NCBI RefSeq assembly: GCF_003346865.1
Contig: NZ_QDKL01000002.1
Location: 496,001 to 560,000 of the forward strand
Direction of reading: 5' to 3'
Length of the DNA stretch: 64,000 nt
Source of the DNA: Halobacteriovorax vibrionivorans
Lineage (GTDB): Bacteria > Bdellovibrionota > Bacteriovoracia > Bacteriovoracales > Bacteriovoracaceae
Positions 18,231-26,678 of this stretch are shown one piece after another (the first letter of the stretch is position 1; each line of letters begins with the position of its first letter). The notes beneath the pieces were generated by a model, which saw only the letters and a program-made list of their open reading frames with translations, did no database searches and had not been told where the DNA came from. The position numbers and the translations under genes were made by a program.

Positions 18231-19085
18231 ATGCTTAAAGATCACTTAGGTAAACTTGAATATTTTTGTAATATTGTTGAAACAGGTTCTTTGCAAAAGG
18301 CAAGTCAAAAGGCATATGTAAGCCAGCCACAACTGTCCAAGGTTCTACGACAATTAGAAGAAGAGCTTGATACACAGCTATTGATAAGACGCTCAGATGG
18401 CGTTATTCCAACTCCAGCTGGCGACAAACTCTATTCCTATGCAAGAGAGACGATTGATCAAGCAAATCAAATGCAACTCTTAATAAGAGATAATGTGCAA
18501 GCGAGCGGTAATGTCTATATTGGAACATACGACAGTATTTCGAGATATTTCTTTCCTGACTTTATCAAGTACTTAAGAAAGCTTGCCCCCTCTCTTAATA
18601 TTATACTTTCAACTGGGCGAAGTTCACAGAAGTTGAAAGAATTAAAGAAAGGTGAACTCGATATCGCCATCATTGTATCAAGTGGTGTCAAAAGTCGCTC
18701 TCTTAGTGAAAAGATCATATACTCAGACTCCTTTGGACTTTATCATTCTCAGCAAATTGAAAGCTCTTTTCTAGATCATATAATAAAGTTTCCAGAATCA
18801 ATCCACTTTGATGCAACTAAACTAGGCTTTAAACATATTTTATCTTGCGATAATTTAGAAACAGTGAAATCTCTTACAGAGCAAGGACTAGGAGTCGGAC
18901 TACTTCCTCATCGAGTTGCACGAGAAGGGGTCCTTCAAGGAAAGCTTATTCCTCACAAGAAAGTCTTAAGTCAAGAAAGCGAGCACAATATTTCATTATT
19001 TTATAGTAAGAAAAATATTAGCGCTCATGCACAAGTCGTTATAAATGAGGTCGAAAGGTTTTTAACAACGTGGGCAAAGAGCTAA
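18231..19085 (+). CDS. LysR-family transcriptional regulator
   Basis: A 284-residue LysR-type regulator. The N-terminal winged helix shows LEYFCNIVETGSLQKASQKA with SQPQLSKVLRQLEEEL as recognition helix and linker, and the remainder is the periplasmic-binding-like effector domain (for example GELDIAIIVSSG and LTEQGLGVGLLPHRVA). It is divergent from a secreted-protein gene at 18129, 100 bp away, and tail-to-tail with a cytochrome b561 gene. LysR proteins often control the divergent gene, so the 17662-18129 gene is the most likely target. The effector is unknown. Confidence 0.88.
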   Translation: MLKDHLGKLEYFCNIVETGSLQKASQKAYVSQPQLSKVLRQLEEELDTQLLIRRSDGVIPTPAGDKLYSYARETIDQANQMQLLIRDNVQASGNVYIGTYDSISRYFFPDFIKYLRKLAPSLNIILSTGRSSQKLKELKKGELDIAIIVSSGVKSRSLSEKIIYSDSFGLYHSQQIESSFLDHIIKFPESIHFDATKLGFKHILSCDNLETVKSLTEQGLGVGLLPHRVAREGVLQGKLIPHKKVLSQESEHNISLFYSKKNISAHAQVVINEVERFLTTWAKS

Positions 19086-19098
19086 AACCACTTGAAGT

Positions 19099-19524
19099 CT
19101 ACTTAAACTTCTCACCAGTAAACATTAGAAGCCATGTCTTTCTCTTATTCTTATAAGCATCAAAGAATACGCCACCAAGATGTGCAACAATCAATGCAAT
19201 TAAAGAGTTTGAAATGATCTCGTGAATATCTTCTAATAATTGATTACCAAAGAAGCGATCAAGTCCCATGAGAAAACCAGTAATCCCAAGTCCACCAATT
19301 GCAGTCCACATTAACCAATAGACATACTTTGCTTTCTCATTATAGTGAGACACTTTGCGGCCTTTACTAATTAATAAGCGAATGAAAACAAAGGCAACAC
19401 AGGCATAGCCAAGGTAGCGATGAATTTGCTTGCCTTCTTCAAGAATAAAAAGATTTAAAATGATAATAAAGGCCACTCCCCAATGGAGTAGCCTAAATTT
19501 TAAAGGTAATTTCAAATCATTCAC
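19099..19524 (-). CDS. Cytochrome b561-type membrane protein
   Basis: A 141-residue membrane protein with four predicted TM helices and conserved histidines for haem ligation: RLLHWGVAF in helix 1, IHRYLGY at the start of helix 2, HEIIS and VAHLGG in helices 3-4. This fits the Ni/Fe-hydrogenase b-type/cytochrome b561 family, which moves electrons across or into the membrane. Its start coincides with the stop of the PepSY lipoprotein gene, so they form a two-gene operon. The pairing suggests a small periplasm-facing redox unit. The electron partners are not identifiable here. Confidence 0.8.
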   Translation of the reverse strand: MNDLKLPLKFRLLHWGVAFIIILNLFILEEGKQIHRYLGYACVAFVFIRLLISKGRKVSHYNEKAKYVYWLMWTAIGGLGITGFLMGLDRFFGNQLLEDIHEIISNSLIALIVAHLGGVFFDAYKNKRKTWLLMFTGEKFK

Positions 19525-19790
19525 TAGTGATTCTCTTTCTTTACGATAGAACCATCAACTGGATTGAAATAGATTTCGACTTTATTCTTATCTTTGTCCC
19601 ATCCATAGATTTCGTAGCAATTGCCTTCAGTTACTTTAAATTCATTAATCTTATATCCTTGTGATACGAGATTTGATTTAAAAGTCTCTTGATCTTGCCA
19701 CTTGCTTTTGTCTTCAGTAGTACATTGTGTTTTCTTAGAACAAGAAACAAAAGTCATACCTAATAATACCATTACAAATATTTTCTTCAT
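19524..19790 (-). CDS. PepSY-domain lipoprotein
   Basis: An 88-residue lipoprotein with a lipobox ending FVSC (lipidated Cys ~17). The mature part has the PepSY pattern: a helix followed by YKINEFKVTEGNCYEIYGWDK and a final VEIYFNPVDGSIV strand. PepSY proteins often accompany b-type cytochromes, ferric reductases or regulate proteases. It overlaps the cytochrome b561 gene at position 19524, which supports a joint role. Three extra cysteines besides the lipidated one could make disulfides or bind metal. Confidence 0.75.
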   Translation of the reverse strand: MKKIFVMVLLGMTFVSCSKKTQCTTEDKSKWQDQETFKSNLVSQGYKINEFKVTEGNCYEIYGWDKDKNKVEIYFNPVDGSIVKKENH

Positions 19791-19902
19791 ATATGCTCCT
19801 TATGGTTCAACGCCATTACTTTTTTATATTATCTAATTGAATTCCCATGAGGTCAAAGTTTTAGCTCTTGTAATAATATCTTAACTATCATATGACACAC
19901 AT

Positions 19903-20556
19903 ATGAAAATCTTAATTCTACTACTTTGCTTTAGTACTTCGGCCCAAATCATCAATCGCCAATCAATTGCCAAAATGGCAAAGAGAAATCATTTGGCCCT
20001 AGAATATAGTGAAGTTAAGAAACTAATGTTTTCAACAGTAGATAATATAAATGGTGTTGTCTGTAGTGCCTATACACCTAGTCAGTGTCAAGAAAGATAC
20101 CAGCGTCGCTATAAACGAAACTTCAAACTTAATATTGAACACACTTGGCCTCAATCAAAAGGTGCTGATGAGCTGCCAGCAAATAGTGATATGCATCACC
20201 TATTTGTGACGAGTAAAGAGTCCAATAGCAAAAGAGCAAATCTTCCTTTTTGTGATGCTGTTTATGACTACTGGCAAATGGATGGAAGTATTCAAGGCTT
20301 TGATGAATACTCTCAAGACTGTTTTGAACCTCAAGATCATCACAAAGGAAATGTCGCTAGAGCGATGTTCTACTTTGCTATTCGCTATGATTTTTCCATT
20401 GATAAAGATCAAGAAGAAACTCTTAGAAAATGGAATAAAATTGATCCAGTTGATAATCGCGAGTTAGAAAGAAATGAGATTATTCAAACTCTACAGGGTA
20501 ATATTAATCCATTTATCTTAAATCCTGAATTTGTTGATGCAATAAAAGATTTTTAG
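19903..20556 (+). CDS. Endonuclease I family secreted nuclease
   Basis: A 217-residue protein with a short signal peptide (first ~15 aa) and the endonuclease I (EndA/NucM) His-Me finger: IEHTWPQSKGA supplies the catalytic His, and SDMHHLFVT with NSKRANLPF the metal-binding residues. It should cut DNA and RNA non-specifically in the periplasm or outside the cell, useful for scavenging nucleotides, for example from prey or debris. Four cysteines suggest disulfide stabilisation. Single gene; a REP-like repeat begins 8 nt after its stop. Confidence 0.85.
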   Translation: MKILILLLCFSTSAQIINRQSIAKMAKRNHLALEYSEVKKLMFSTVDNINGVVCSAYTPSQCQERYQRRYKRNFKLNIEHTWPQSKGADELPANSDMHHLFVTSKESNSKRANLPFCDAVYDYWQMDGSIQGFDEYSQDCFEPQDHHKGNVARAMFYFAIRYDFSIDKDQEETLRKWNKIDPVDNRELERNEIIQTLQGNINPFILNPEFVDAIKDF

Positions 20557-20563
20557 AACCATC

Positions 20564-20585
20564 AGGGGCGCGGGTACCAATGGAA
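20564..20585 (+). repeat. REP-like repeat, copy 1 (forward)
   Basis: AGGGGCGCGGGTACCAATGG plus AA; its reverse complement recurs at 20745-20766 (one mismatch) and 22137-22158 (one mismatch). The GC-rich sequence stands out sharply in AT-rich surroundings. With the RAYT transposase at 21498 between copies 2 and 3, these look like the cognate REP sequences. Confidence 0.75.
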
Positions 20586-20744
20586 CTTTCAATAACTTAG
20601 AATTCATTTTGCGCGTAAAATAGTTATGAAAGTGCCTAAATGAGCAGAGACTCAGTTAATCAGCTCTAATTTTAAGATAAATCACTAAATTACGCGCCGC
20701 TCATCCTAAATTTTGACGATTTTTTTACGCTAAGTAGCTAAAAT
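20586..20744. repeat. Structured spacer between inverted REP-like copies
   Basis: About 160 bp bounded by copies 1 and 2 in opposite orientation, like a BIME (paired REPs). It holds an internal stem: CTTTCAATAACT (20586-20597) against AGTTATGAAAG (20622-20632) with an inner ATTTTGCGCGTAAAAT hairpin. No ORF of note. It is non-coding and probably part of the repeat element. Confidence 0.5.
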
Positions 20745-20766
20745 TTCCATTGGTACCCGCGCTCCT
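20745..20766 (-). repeat. REP-like repeat, copy 2 (inverted)
   Basis: Reverse complement of copy 1 with one mismatch (GCGCTCCT instead of GCGCCCCT). It lies upstream of the membrane-protein gene and forms an inverted pair with copy 1. Confidence 0.75.
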
Positions 20767-20853
20767 AATTGAAAAAAATTAATATCAAATTGAAAAAGTT
20801 ATGCATTAATGCAGCAAGAGCATTATTACTTCGCTAACAAATGTGAGGTAAAA

Positions 20854-21459
20854 ATGAAAACTTTAGTACTAAACTTAAACAACTCAAAAACAATTCAAGA
20901 AGTCTCTTTCTTATTCAAACAAGGCTGGGAAACTTATCGTAGAAACGCACTTCCCTACAGTCTCTACACTCTCCTGTCTTCAGGCTTAATGTGGGCACTA
21001 TCTTCAATCCCATTCGCTTCAAGCCTAGTCTTCCCTCTTTACATGGCCGGTCTCTACACAGCGATTAAGTCTTCAGAAGAAAAAGAGATACTGACTCTTG
21101 CAGACTTTTTAAATATTGAAAAAGCAAACTTTGGAGCAATTTTTAAAGTAGGAGCACTAACTTCACTATTAACAATGATTGGATTTATTGCATTTATTAT
21201 TCCCGGTGCATATGCATTTTGCTCATATGCATTCACAACACCTCTAGTTCTTGATGCGAATAATAAAAATCTAACAGCATGGGAAATTTTAGAGAAAAGT
21301 CGTGGAGTTTTTCATAGCAATTGGAATTTGATTCTCGTCATGATGTCTTCATACTTTCTTATTTCAATTCTAGCACTACTTCCTCTAGGTCTTGGACTTT
21401 TCATCAGTACACCATTTTTAGCATGTGTTAACTACAGTCTATACAAGAAACTTAAATAA
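20854..21459 (+). CDS. Integral membrane protein of unknown function
   Basis: A ~201-residue membrane protein with about four to five hydrophobic segments separated by short loops. It resembles the generic DUF975/YciC-like or glycerophosphodiesterase-membrane-domain families (GWETYRRNALPYSLY opening, then Gly- and Leu-rich helices), but I cannot assign it firmly. An in-frame ATG at 20809 exists; the ATG at 20854 is preferred because GTGAGGT lies 7 nt upstream. It sits inside the REP-bounded segment together with the RAYT gene, so it may be a passenger or simply a neighbour. Confidence 0.6.
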   Translation: MKTLVLNLNNSKTIQEVSFLFKQGWETYRRNALPYSLYTLLSSGLMWALSSIPFASSLVFPLYMAGLYTAIKSSEEKEILTLADFLNIEKANFGAIFKVGALTSLLTMIGFIAFIIPGAYAFCSYAFTTPLVLDANNKNLTAWEILEKSRGVFHSNWNLILVMMSSYFLISILALLPLGLGLFISTPFLACVNYSLYKKLK

Positions 21460-21462
21460 CCC

Positions 21463-21486
21463 AAAGCGCTTCGGCGCTATTTCTTT
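21463..21486 (+). terminator. Rho-independent terminator with UUCG tetraloop
   Basis: AGCGC (21465-21469), TTCG loop (21470-21473), GCGCT (21474-21478), followed by ATTTCTTT. It comes 5 nt after the membrane-protein stop and before the transposase start. The stem is short but the extra-stable tetraloop makes it credible. Confidence 0.6.
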
Positions 21487-21497
21487 GCGAGATAACT

Positions 21498-22133
21498 ATG
21501 CCCAAGAAAAAGTTAATCAGACAAAACGTGTACCCATATCACGTCATTACAAGAAACAACAACCGCGACTGGTTTAACATTCCAATATATGAAGTGTGGG
21601 ATATTTGCAAAGAATCTCTTATTTATGCATTAGAGCGTGAAAAAGTAGAGATCAATTGCTTTGTTCTGATGTCAAACCACTATCATCTTCTCCTAACGAC
21701 ACCACATGAGAATATTGATCGATTCATGATGCATTTTAATTGGCGTATTAGTTTTATGATTTCCAATAGAATAAATGTAATTAATCATAAGTTTAGTAAT
21801 CGTTATAAGTGGTCAATTGTATCAAAGCAAAGTTATCTTTTTAATGTCTATCGTTATATTTATCAAAATCCAATTCGTGCAGGAATTTGTGATGAGTGCA
21901 AGGACTACCCATATAGTTCATTACACTTTTCTAACTTTGAAGCAGAGTTATTCAACTATAGGCCACATCTTAACTACTCCGATTCAAAGCATCTAATAGA
22001 AAAAAGATTCGGCTCTGAGTTTGATAACTGTATTCGTAATAGTCTAAAACGAAGCTACTTTAAGCCAAAGCAAAAGATATCTGTACTTTACAAGAAAAGA
22101 CTTAATGACTTTAAATACGGCGTAAGTCATTGA
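21498..22133 (+). CDS. REP-associated tyrosine transposase (RAYT, Y1/HUH superfamily)
   Basis: A 211-residue single-copy transposase of the TnpA-REP family. The HUH motif is seen in FVLMSNHYHLLLTTP, and the catalytic tyrosine helix in YRYIYQNPIRAGIC, with the family opening YHVITRNNNRDWF. Such enzymes nick and rejoin REP sequences as single strands. Matching GC-rich palindromic repeats occur at 20564, 20745 and 22137, the last beginning 4 nt after the stop. The protein looks intact, so the element may still be active. It is not an insertion sequence in the usual sense. Confidence 0.88.
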   Translation: MPKKKLIRQNVYPYHVITRNNNRDWFNIPIYEVWDICKESLIYALEREKVEINCFVLMSNHYHLLLTTPHENIDRFMMHFNWRISFMISNRINVINHKFSNRYKWSIVSKQSYLFNVYRYIYQNPIRAGICDECKDYPYSSLHFSNFEAELFNYRPHLNYSDSKHLIEKRFGSEFDNCIRNSLKRSYFKPKQKISVLYKKRLNDFKYGVSH

Positions 22134-22136
22134 AAC

Positions 22137-22158
22137 TTCCATTCGTACCCGCGCCCCT
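22137..22158 (-). repeat. REP-like repeat, copy 3 (inverted)
   Basis: Same sequence as the reverse complement of copy 1 except one base (ATTCGTACC instead of ATTGGTACC). It immediately follows the RAYT stop codon, marking the right end of a ~1.6-kb segment whose left end is copy 1. Confidence 0.75.
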
Positions 22159-22162
22159 AAAT

Positions 22163-22831
22163 TTAGTAATCAACTATTCCATCGGGAACAACGACATAGC
22201 GAATTCGACTTCTATGCTCTTTAGAAATATTATTATTGATCCACTCTTTTAAGTTCACGGCATTTTGTGGGCGGATATATGAAAGATCAATTAGGATATG
22301 AATCCCATCCACTGCTTCAAGTTTATGCTTAATACTATTTCCAGACTGCTCGATATTAAAACGCCAATTTTGATCAAATAAAGGAGCAATAGGAGTTTTC
22401 ACATCCCAGAAAACGCCCTGTCCATCAACAAATTCTGTCCCTTCTGGGCCACGAGCAATTCCTGCAGCAAGAATTCCACTCTCCTGAGCATAAAGGCCAC
22501 TTACGGCCTCAAGAAGACTTGTTTTTGTTTGCTTAAAGTTGTGATCTGGATCTGCAGATAGTGAATCAAAGTCTTCATGGTCTAAATATCTCGCATTGAC
22601 TTGTGCCATATCATCTTTAAAGAGATGCCAAAGCATAATATTCTCTTCATTAACTGAAGCAGAGAGATACTCAGACATTGCCTGTCGACAGCTAATATCG
22701 GCAACAGATCTTGAGGAATTAAAAGAGCTTGTGGATCTATTAATCCCACTTTCATCAATCGAAGAATAAAGACTTACAAATGAAAGTATTGTAATAAATA
22801 CTATTGATGAAAGGAGAAACTTAAGTCGCAT
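22163..22831 (-). CDS. Secreted protein with a putative PD-(D/E)XK toxin-type nuclease domain
   Basis: A 222-residue protein with an N-terminal signal or anchor segment (~25 aa). The C-terminal ~110 residues resemble CdiA-C-terminal tRNase-like domains: FVDGQGVFWDVKTP gives a D...DxK core, followed by an N-rich SIKHKL helix, then a GIHILIDLSYI strand and a helix before RIRYVVVPDG. That D-x(n)-(D/E)xK-strand-helix order suggests a PD-(D/E)XK nuclease. This is my pattern reading, not a confirmed match. No immunity gene is obvious next to it. Confidence 0.5.
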   Translation of the reverse strand: MRLKFLLSSIVFITILSFVSLYSSIDESGINRSTSSFNSSRSVADISCRQAMSEYLSASVNEENIMLWHLFKDDMAQVNARYLDHEDFDSLSADPDHNFKQTKTSLLEAVSGLYAQESGILAAGIARGPEGTEFVDGQGVFWDVKTPIAPLFDQNWRFNIEQSGNSIKHKLEAVDGIHILIDLSYIRPQNAVNLKEWINNNISKEHRSRIRYVVVPDGIVDY

Positions 22832-22892
22832 AATAGATTATCGACAATTTTACTCAATAGTTTAGTAGATTACGCTCAAAGTATTGAAATGA

Positions 22893-24209
22893 TTAGTTTT
22901 CGTTATTTTTGGTTTTAGATAGAAACCAGTATTCACCTATAAAGATTAAAGCTAGTCCAATAAGAGATGCCCAAATAATAAAAACATCCTGCCTAAGTTT
23001 GACCCAAAATAAAGCAAATAGAATTATTATATCAACAATAATTGCGGTTATAAGAATAAAGGCATTTGCTTTTATTTTGTTTCTAAGTTTTGTTAGTACT
23101 CCCCAATGTACTGCAATATCCATGATAATATAAAAGATGGCTCCCAATGAAGCGATACGACTTAAGTCAAAGAAGATCGTCAGTATAATAGCTATCACGA
23201 TAGTATAAACAAGAGTATGTTTTTGAATACTCCCTGGCATACCAAAGTGGCTATGAGGAACGATTTTCATATCTGTTAGCATTGCAAGCATTCGTGAAAC
23301 GGCAAATGCGCTAGCAATAACTCCTGAAACAGTTGCAACGATAGCAAAAATAACAGTAAGCCAAAGACCAGTTTGTCCAAAAGCAGGTCTCGCTGCTTGT
23401 GCAAGAGAGTAATTCTTGGCCTCTATAATTTCAGGTACTGTTAAGTTTGAAGAGACAGCAAAAGAAGTAAGAAGATAGATAACCAAACAAATAAGAATAG
23501 AAATCAAAATTGCACGGCCCACATTCTTGTGTGGATCTTTAATCTCTCCTCCACTATTTGTAATCGTCGTAAATCCCTTATAGCCCAATACACCTAAGGC
23601 CACGGCTCCGAGAAACCCAAATGGGTCACTATGACTAGTGGTTTTGATCGCTTCATCAAAGTTAATACCAGTTGCCCAAAGCCCACCAATAGCCAATGCC
23701 AACAAACCGGCAATTTTAATAAATGACATAAAAAATGAAAAAGTTTGAATAAACTTATTACTTAATATGTTTATGAAAAATGCAAATATTAAAAGTCCGA
23801 CACCTAAAACAGGAACCAAGTAATCCAACTCTTTTCCACCAAATAATTGCAGGGTATAAGTCGCAAATGTTCTTGCAACTAAACTTTCATTTATCACCAT
23901 AGAAAAATACATAAGAAGAGCACAGGAAGCTGTCATGGTCCCTTTTCCATATGCTTTTTCTAAGAACATTGCTATCCCACCAGCTGAAGGATAGTAATTA
24001 GATAACTTAACATATGAATATGCACTAAAGCCTGCGACGATGGCAGCGACAAGAAAAGCAATTGGAAACCATTTCCCACTTAGCTCGGCCATCTGCCCTG
24101 TAAGAGCAAAAATACCTGCGCCAATCATAACTCCAGTTCCCATTGAAGTTGCACCCCAAAGGCTTAGGCTATTTTTCTTGTAATCTGTCGTGTGATTATC
24201 GTGATCCAT
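22893..24209 (-). CDS. APC-family amino acid permease
   Basis: A 438-residue membrane transporter with about 12 TM helices. The first helix has the hallmark MGTGVMIGAGIFALTGQ, the unwound substrate site of APC transporters, followed by a glycine-rich second helix and AGGIAMFLEKAYG. It probably imports an amino acid or amine with protons; the substrate is not deducible. The preceding gene (24211-24702) ends 1 nt upstream of its start, so the two are probably co-transcribed. Confidence 0.88.
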   Translation of the reverse strand: MDHDNHTTDYKKNSLSLWGATSMGTGVMIGAGIFALTGQMAELSGKWFPIAFLVAAIVAGFSAYSYVKLSNYYPSAGGIAMFLEKAYGKGTMTASCALLMYFSMVINESLVARTFATYTLQLFGGKELDYLVPVLGVGLLIFAFFINILSNKFIQTFSFFMSFIKIAGLLALAIGGLWATGINFDEAIKTTSHSDPFGFLGAVALGVLGYKGFTTITNSGGEIKDPHKNVGRAILISILICLVIYLLTSFAVSSNLTVPEIIEAKNYSLAQAARPAFGQTGLWLTVIFAIVATVSGVIASAFAVSRMLAMLTDMKIVPHSHFGMPGSIQKHTLVYTIVIAIILTIFFDLSRIASLGAIFYIIMDIAVHWGVLTKLRNKIKANAFILITAIIVDIIILFALFWVKLRQDVFIIWASLIGLALIFIGEYWFLSKTKNNEN

Positions 24210-24210
24210 A

Positions 24211-24702
24211 TTAAAAAATTGTACAAACGTCTTCTAATAAAGCTGCGTGTTTATTGCGAAGCTCAATTGGATCCTCAAAAGTCATGGATGCTGTCTTTTC
24301 AGAAAGTGTTGAGCTTTCACCGCTTGGAAGCAAGCACTTAATAGAAGCTGAGCATTCATTCTTATGCTCACCTATCATTTTAGTTTCAATATTTAGCTTA
24401 ACTCTAAGTTCTTGAGAGGCTTTTCCAGGAAACTTCTTGCATAGATCAATGAGAGACTTCTTAAGCTGGGGATTCTCCCACTTGAGGGCCTCAATGATTG
24501 ATGGCTCAGTAGAGCTAACACGATAAAGGTCGCCGTCAATGAAACACTTAATCCCCTTATCTGCGGATGTTTCAAGATAACGATATGCAAAGTTTTCTAA
24601 ATTATGAATAAAGAGTGATGAAATCCCACCTGATTCGATTAACCAATCACGATTCTTAGCATTCATCTCTTCAGTAAGCTTTTCTTTATCAATTTTCGTC
24701 AT
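24211..24702 (-). CDS. Hypothetical cytoplasmic protein
   Basis: A 163-residue acidic protein with no signal peptide or membrane helix, mixed alpha/beta in look. I do not recognise the family. It directly precedes an APC permease gene with a 1-nt gap, so an operon is likely. The C-terminus holds several cysteines (ECSASIKC, EDVCTIF) without a clear metal motif. Confidence 0.55.
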   Translation of the reverse strand: MTKIDKEKLTEEMNAKNRDWLIESGGISSLFIHNLENFAYRYLETSADKGIKCFIDGDLYRVSSTEPSIIEALKWENPQLKKSLIDLCKKFPGKASQELRVKLNIETKMIGEHKNECSASIKCLLPSGESSTLSEKTASMTFEDPIELRNKHAALLEDVCTIF

Positions 24703-24778
24703 ATATACATAATACTTGCTAAATCAATCTAGTAAAGTAATTCTATAATTATAACTTTTTTATAACTAGAGGAAGAGT

Positions 24779-26611
24779 ATGAGTAATGTATTAGAACCAT
24801 CTTTAAAATCAAAGAAGGCCGGAATCGCCTTCGGATTCGTCATTTCCTTTGTTCTCGGTGCAGCATTTGTCTTCTCTGCACTAAAAGCAGGAATTACCCC
24901 AGGAATTAGCCCCCTTGTTGTTTTATTTGGTTGGGTTGCCATGGGTGCCTTCTTTAAGAAGGACATGAAGGGCTTTCTAGCGATGGCCCAAGTAACTGGA
25001 TCTGCCGGAGTTGCAGTAACAGCTGGTGTCGCTTTTGTCGCACCAATTATCCAAATTTTAGCAGCTGAACTTGGTGAACCTGTTCCGCCAGTTGATATTC
25101 TATCTCTTATTCTATCTTCTGCGGCCGGTTGTTTTCTCGGTTGGGGTTTTGTAGGACTTGCAACAGAGAGATTCTTAACTGATCCAAAGCTTCCGGCTCC
25201 CGAAGCTGTTGCTTGTGATCGCTTAATTCAAACAGCAGCTGATAATCCTCAGGCACGTCCACCACTAATGCTTTCACTTGTACCTGGTTTATTATTTGGT
25301 TTTGTGATGGCGTTTTTAAGTCAAATCAAAGTATTAAAAGCAAGTATCTATGACCTTAAGTTCACTCTTAGTGGCGTTGAAACAAAACTTCCACTGCCAA
25401 TTAACCCACTCTATTTTGGAATTGGTGCACTTCTTACGGTTCCAACAGCAGTCTTAATTTTCTTTGGAGGACTTCTAAACGCAGTTGTTAAAGGAATGTC
25501 TGCGGCCCAAGGAATGCCAGGAACAACTTTTCGTTGGGTTGGTGGTGCAGCTATGGTTGTGGCCGTTGTTTATTCACTAATCGCTTATATTATTGAAGGT
25601 CGTAAAACTCGTAATGCCCTTGCTGATAAAGAAGCAGATTATAATGCTGAACAATTAGAAATCCCAGACGATAGAAGAAAGCAGCTTCTAGGATCAATCG
25701 TTTTTGGTGCCATCCTACTTCTTGCCATGATGATCTATTCAGGTGCAACAATTGTAGGGCTTGTGGCCCTTGGTATAGTTGCCCTACTACTAATCTTTTT
25801 TCTAAGTGGTCTAGGTGCTCTTTTATCCCTTCAAGTTGGTTCATCCGCTTCACCTGTTTCAGGAACAGTATTTATGGGAATGCTTGTTCTAAGTCTTGTG
25901 GGGCTTGCCATTGGACTAGAAGGAATTCAAGGTGTTTACTTCTTAGTTCCAATTATTGTTGCAGCTTGTGTTGCTATTTGTGCATCTAACGATTCATCAC
26001 AAGATTATAAGACAATGCAATTTAATGGACTAAAGGTTTCAAGCTCATTTGTTGGGCAAATCGTAGGTCTTCTTGGTGGAGCTATCTCAGTTCCTCTTGC
26101 AGTTTACGTTGCACATGAGACAGGAACTCTTGGAAGTGAGGCCCTACCTGCACCACAGGCGGCCTTCTTTGCAACAGTCTTAAAGTCACTATTTATTCAA
26201 AGTGATATTCCTCTTATGCCAGTTTTAGCTGGGACTGGACTTGGTCTTGTTGCAGTAACTGTTGAAATAATTGGAAAGCGTAAAGGAATCATTCTAAGCT
26301 CACTTGCCTTTGCCGTTGGGATCTATCTTCCTTCATATATTGGAACGGGAATTCTACTTGGTTCTCTTGCAAGACTATCAGGAACAAAGTCAGTGACTAA
26401 AATCACTCACAGAGGAATCCTAACAGCAGCAGGACTTATTACAGGAGATGCTCTCTTTGCACTTCTTTTTGGAATTCTTGCCATTGCAGGAATGGAAATT
26501 GCTGGAGTAGAAGGGTTTAACTATCAAACAAGCTTAAGCGTACTTTTCTTTGTTGGTCTACTACTTACAACAGCAATCAACTACGCGAAAACTTCTGCAA
26601 TCGAGAAATAA
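24779..26611 (+). CDS. OPT-family oligopeptide transporter
   Basis: A 610-residue polytopic membrane protein with about 15 TM helices of the oligopeptide transporter superfamily. Typical segments are SALKAGITPGISPLVVLFG near the N-terminus, the KLPAPEAVACDRLI loop, and SSNDSSQDYKTMQF in mid-protein, which matches the conserved OPT 'QDYKTG' loop. Likely proton-coupled uptake of peptides or metal chelates. AGAGGAAG provides the ribosome-binding site. The stop is followed by a strong hairpin at 26620, shared with the convergent giant gene. Confidence 0.87.
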   Translation: MSNVLEPSLKSKKAGIAFGFVISFVLGAAFVFSALKAGITPGISPLVVLFGWVAMGAFFKKDMKGFLAMAQVTGSAGVAVTAGVAFVAPIIQILAAELGEPVPPVDILSLILSSAAGCFLGWGFVGLATERFLTDPKLPAPEAVACDRLIQTAADNPQARPPLMLSLVPGLLFGFVMAFLSQIKVLKASIYDLKFTLSGVETKLPLPINPLYFGIGALLTVPTAVLIFFGGLLNAVVKGMSAAQGMPGTTFRWVGGAAMVVAVVYSLIAYIIEGRKTRNALADKEADYNAEQLEIPDDRRKQLLGSIVFGAILLLAMMIYSGATIVGLVALGIVALLLIFFLSGLGALLSLQVGSSASPVSGTVFMGMLVLSLVGLAIGLEGIQGVYFLVPIIVAACVAICASNDSSQDYKTMQFNGLKVSSSFVGQIVGLLGGAISVPLAVYVAHETGTLGSEALPAPQAAFFATVLKSLFIQSDIPLMPVLAGTGLGLVAVTVEIIGKRKGIILSSLAFAVGIYLPSYIGTGILLGSLARLSGTKSVTKITHRGILTAAGLITGDALFALLFGILAIAGMEIAGVEGFNYQTSLSVLFFVGLLLTTAINYAKTSAIEK

Positions 26612-26619
26612 CTCTCAGG

Positions 26620-26669
26620 GTGCCATGCACCTTTTGTTTCGCAAGTGCGTAACAAAAGGTGCATGGCAC
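26620..26669. terminator. Perfect 19-bp inverted repeat, bidirectional terminator
   Basis: GTGCCATGCACCTTTTGTT (26620-26638) pairs perfectly with AACAAAAGGTGCATGGCAC (26651-26669) over a 12-nt loop. It fills the 67-bp gap between two convergent genes. The arms contain T/A runs for termination in both directions. Related to the hairpin at 14459-14500. Confidence 0.75.
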
Positions 26670-26678
26670 TTACCACTC

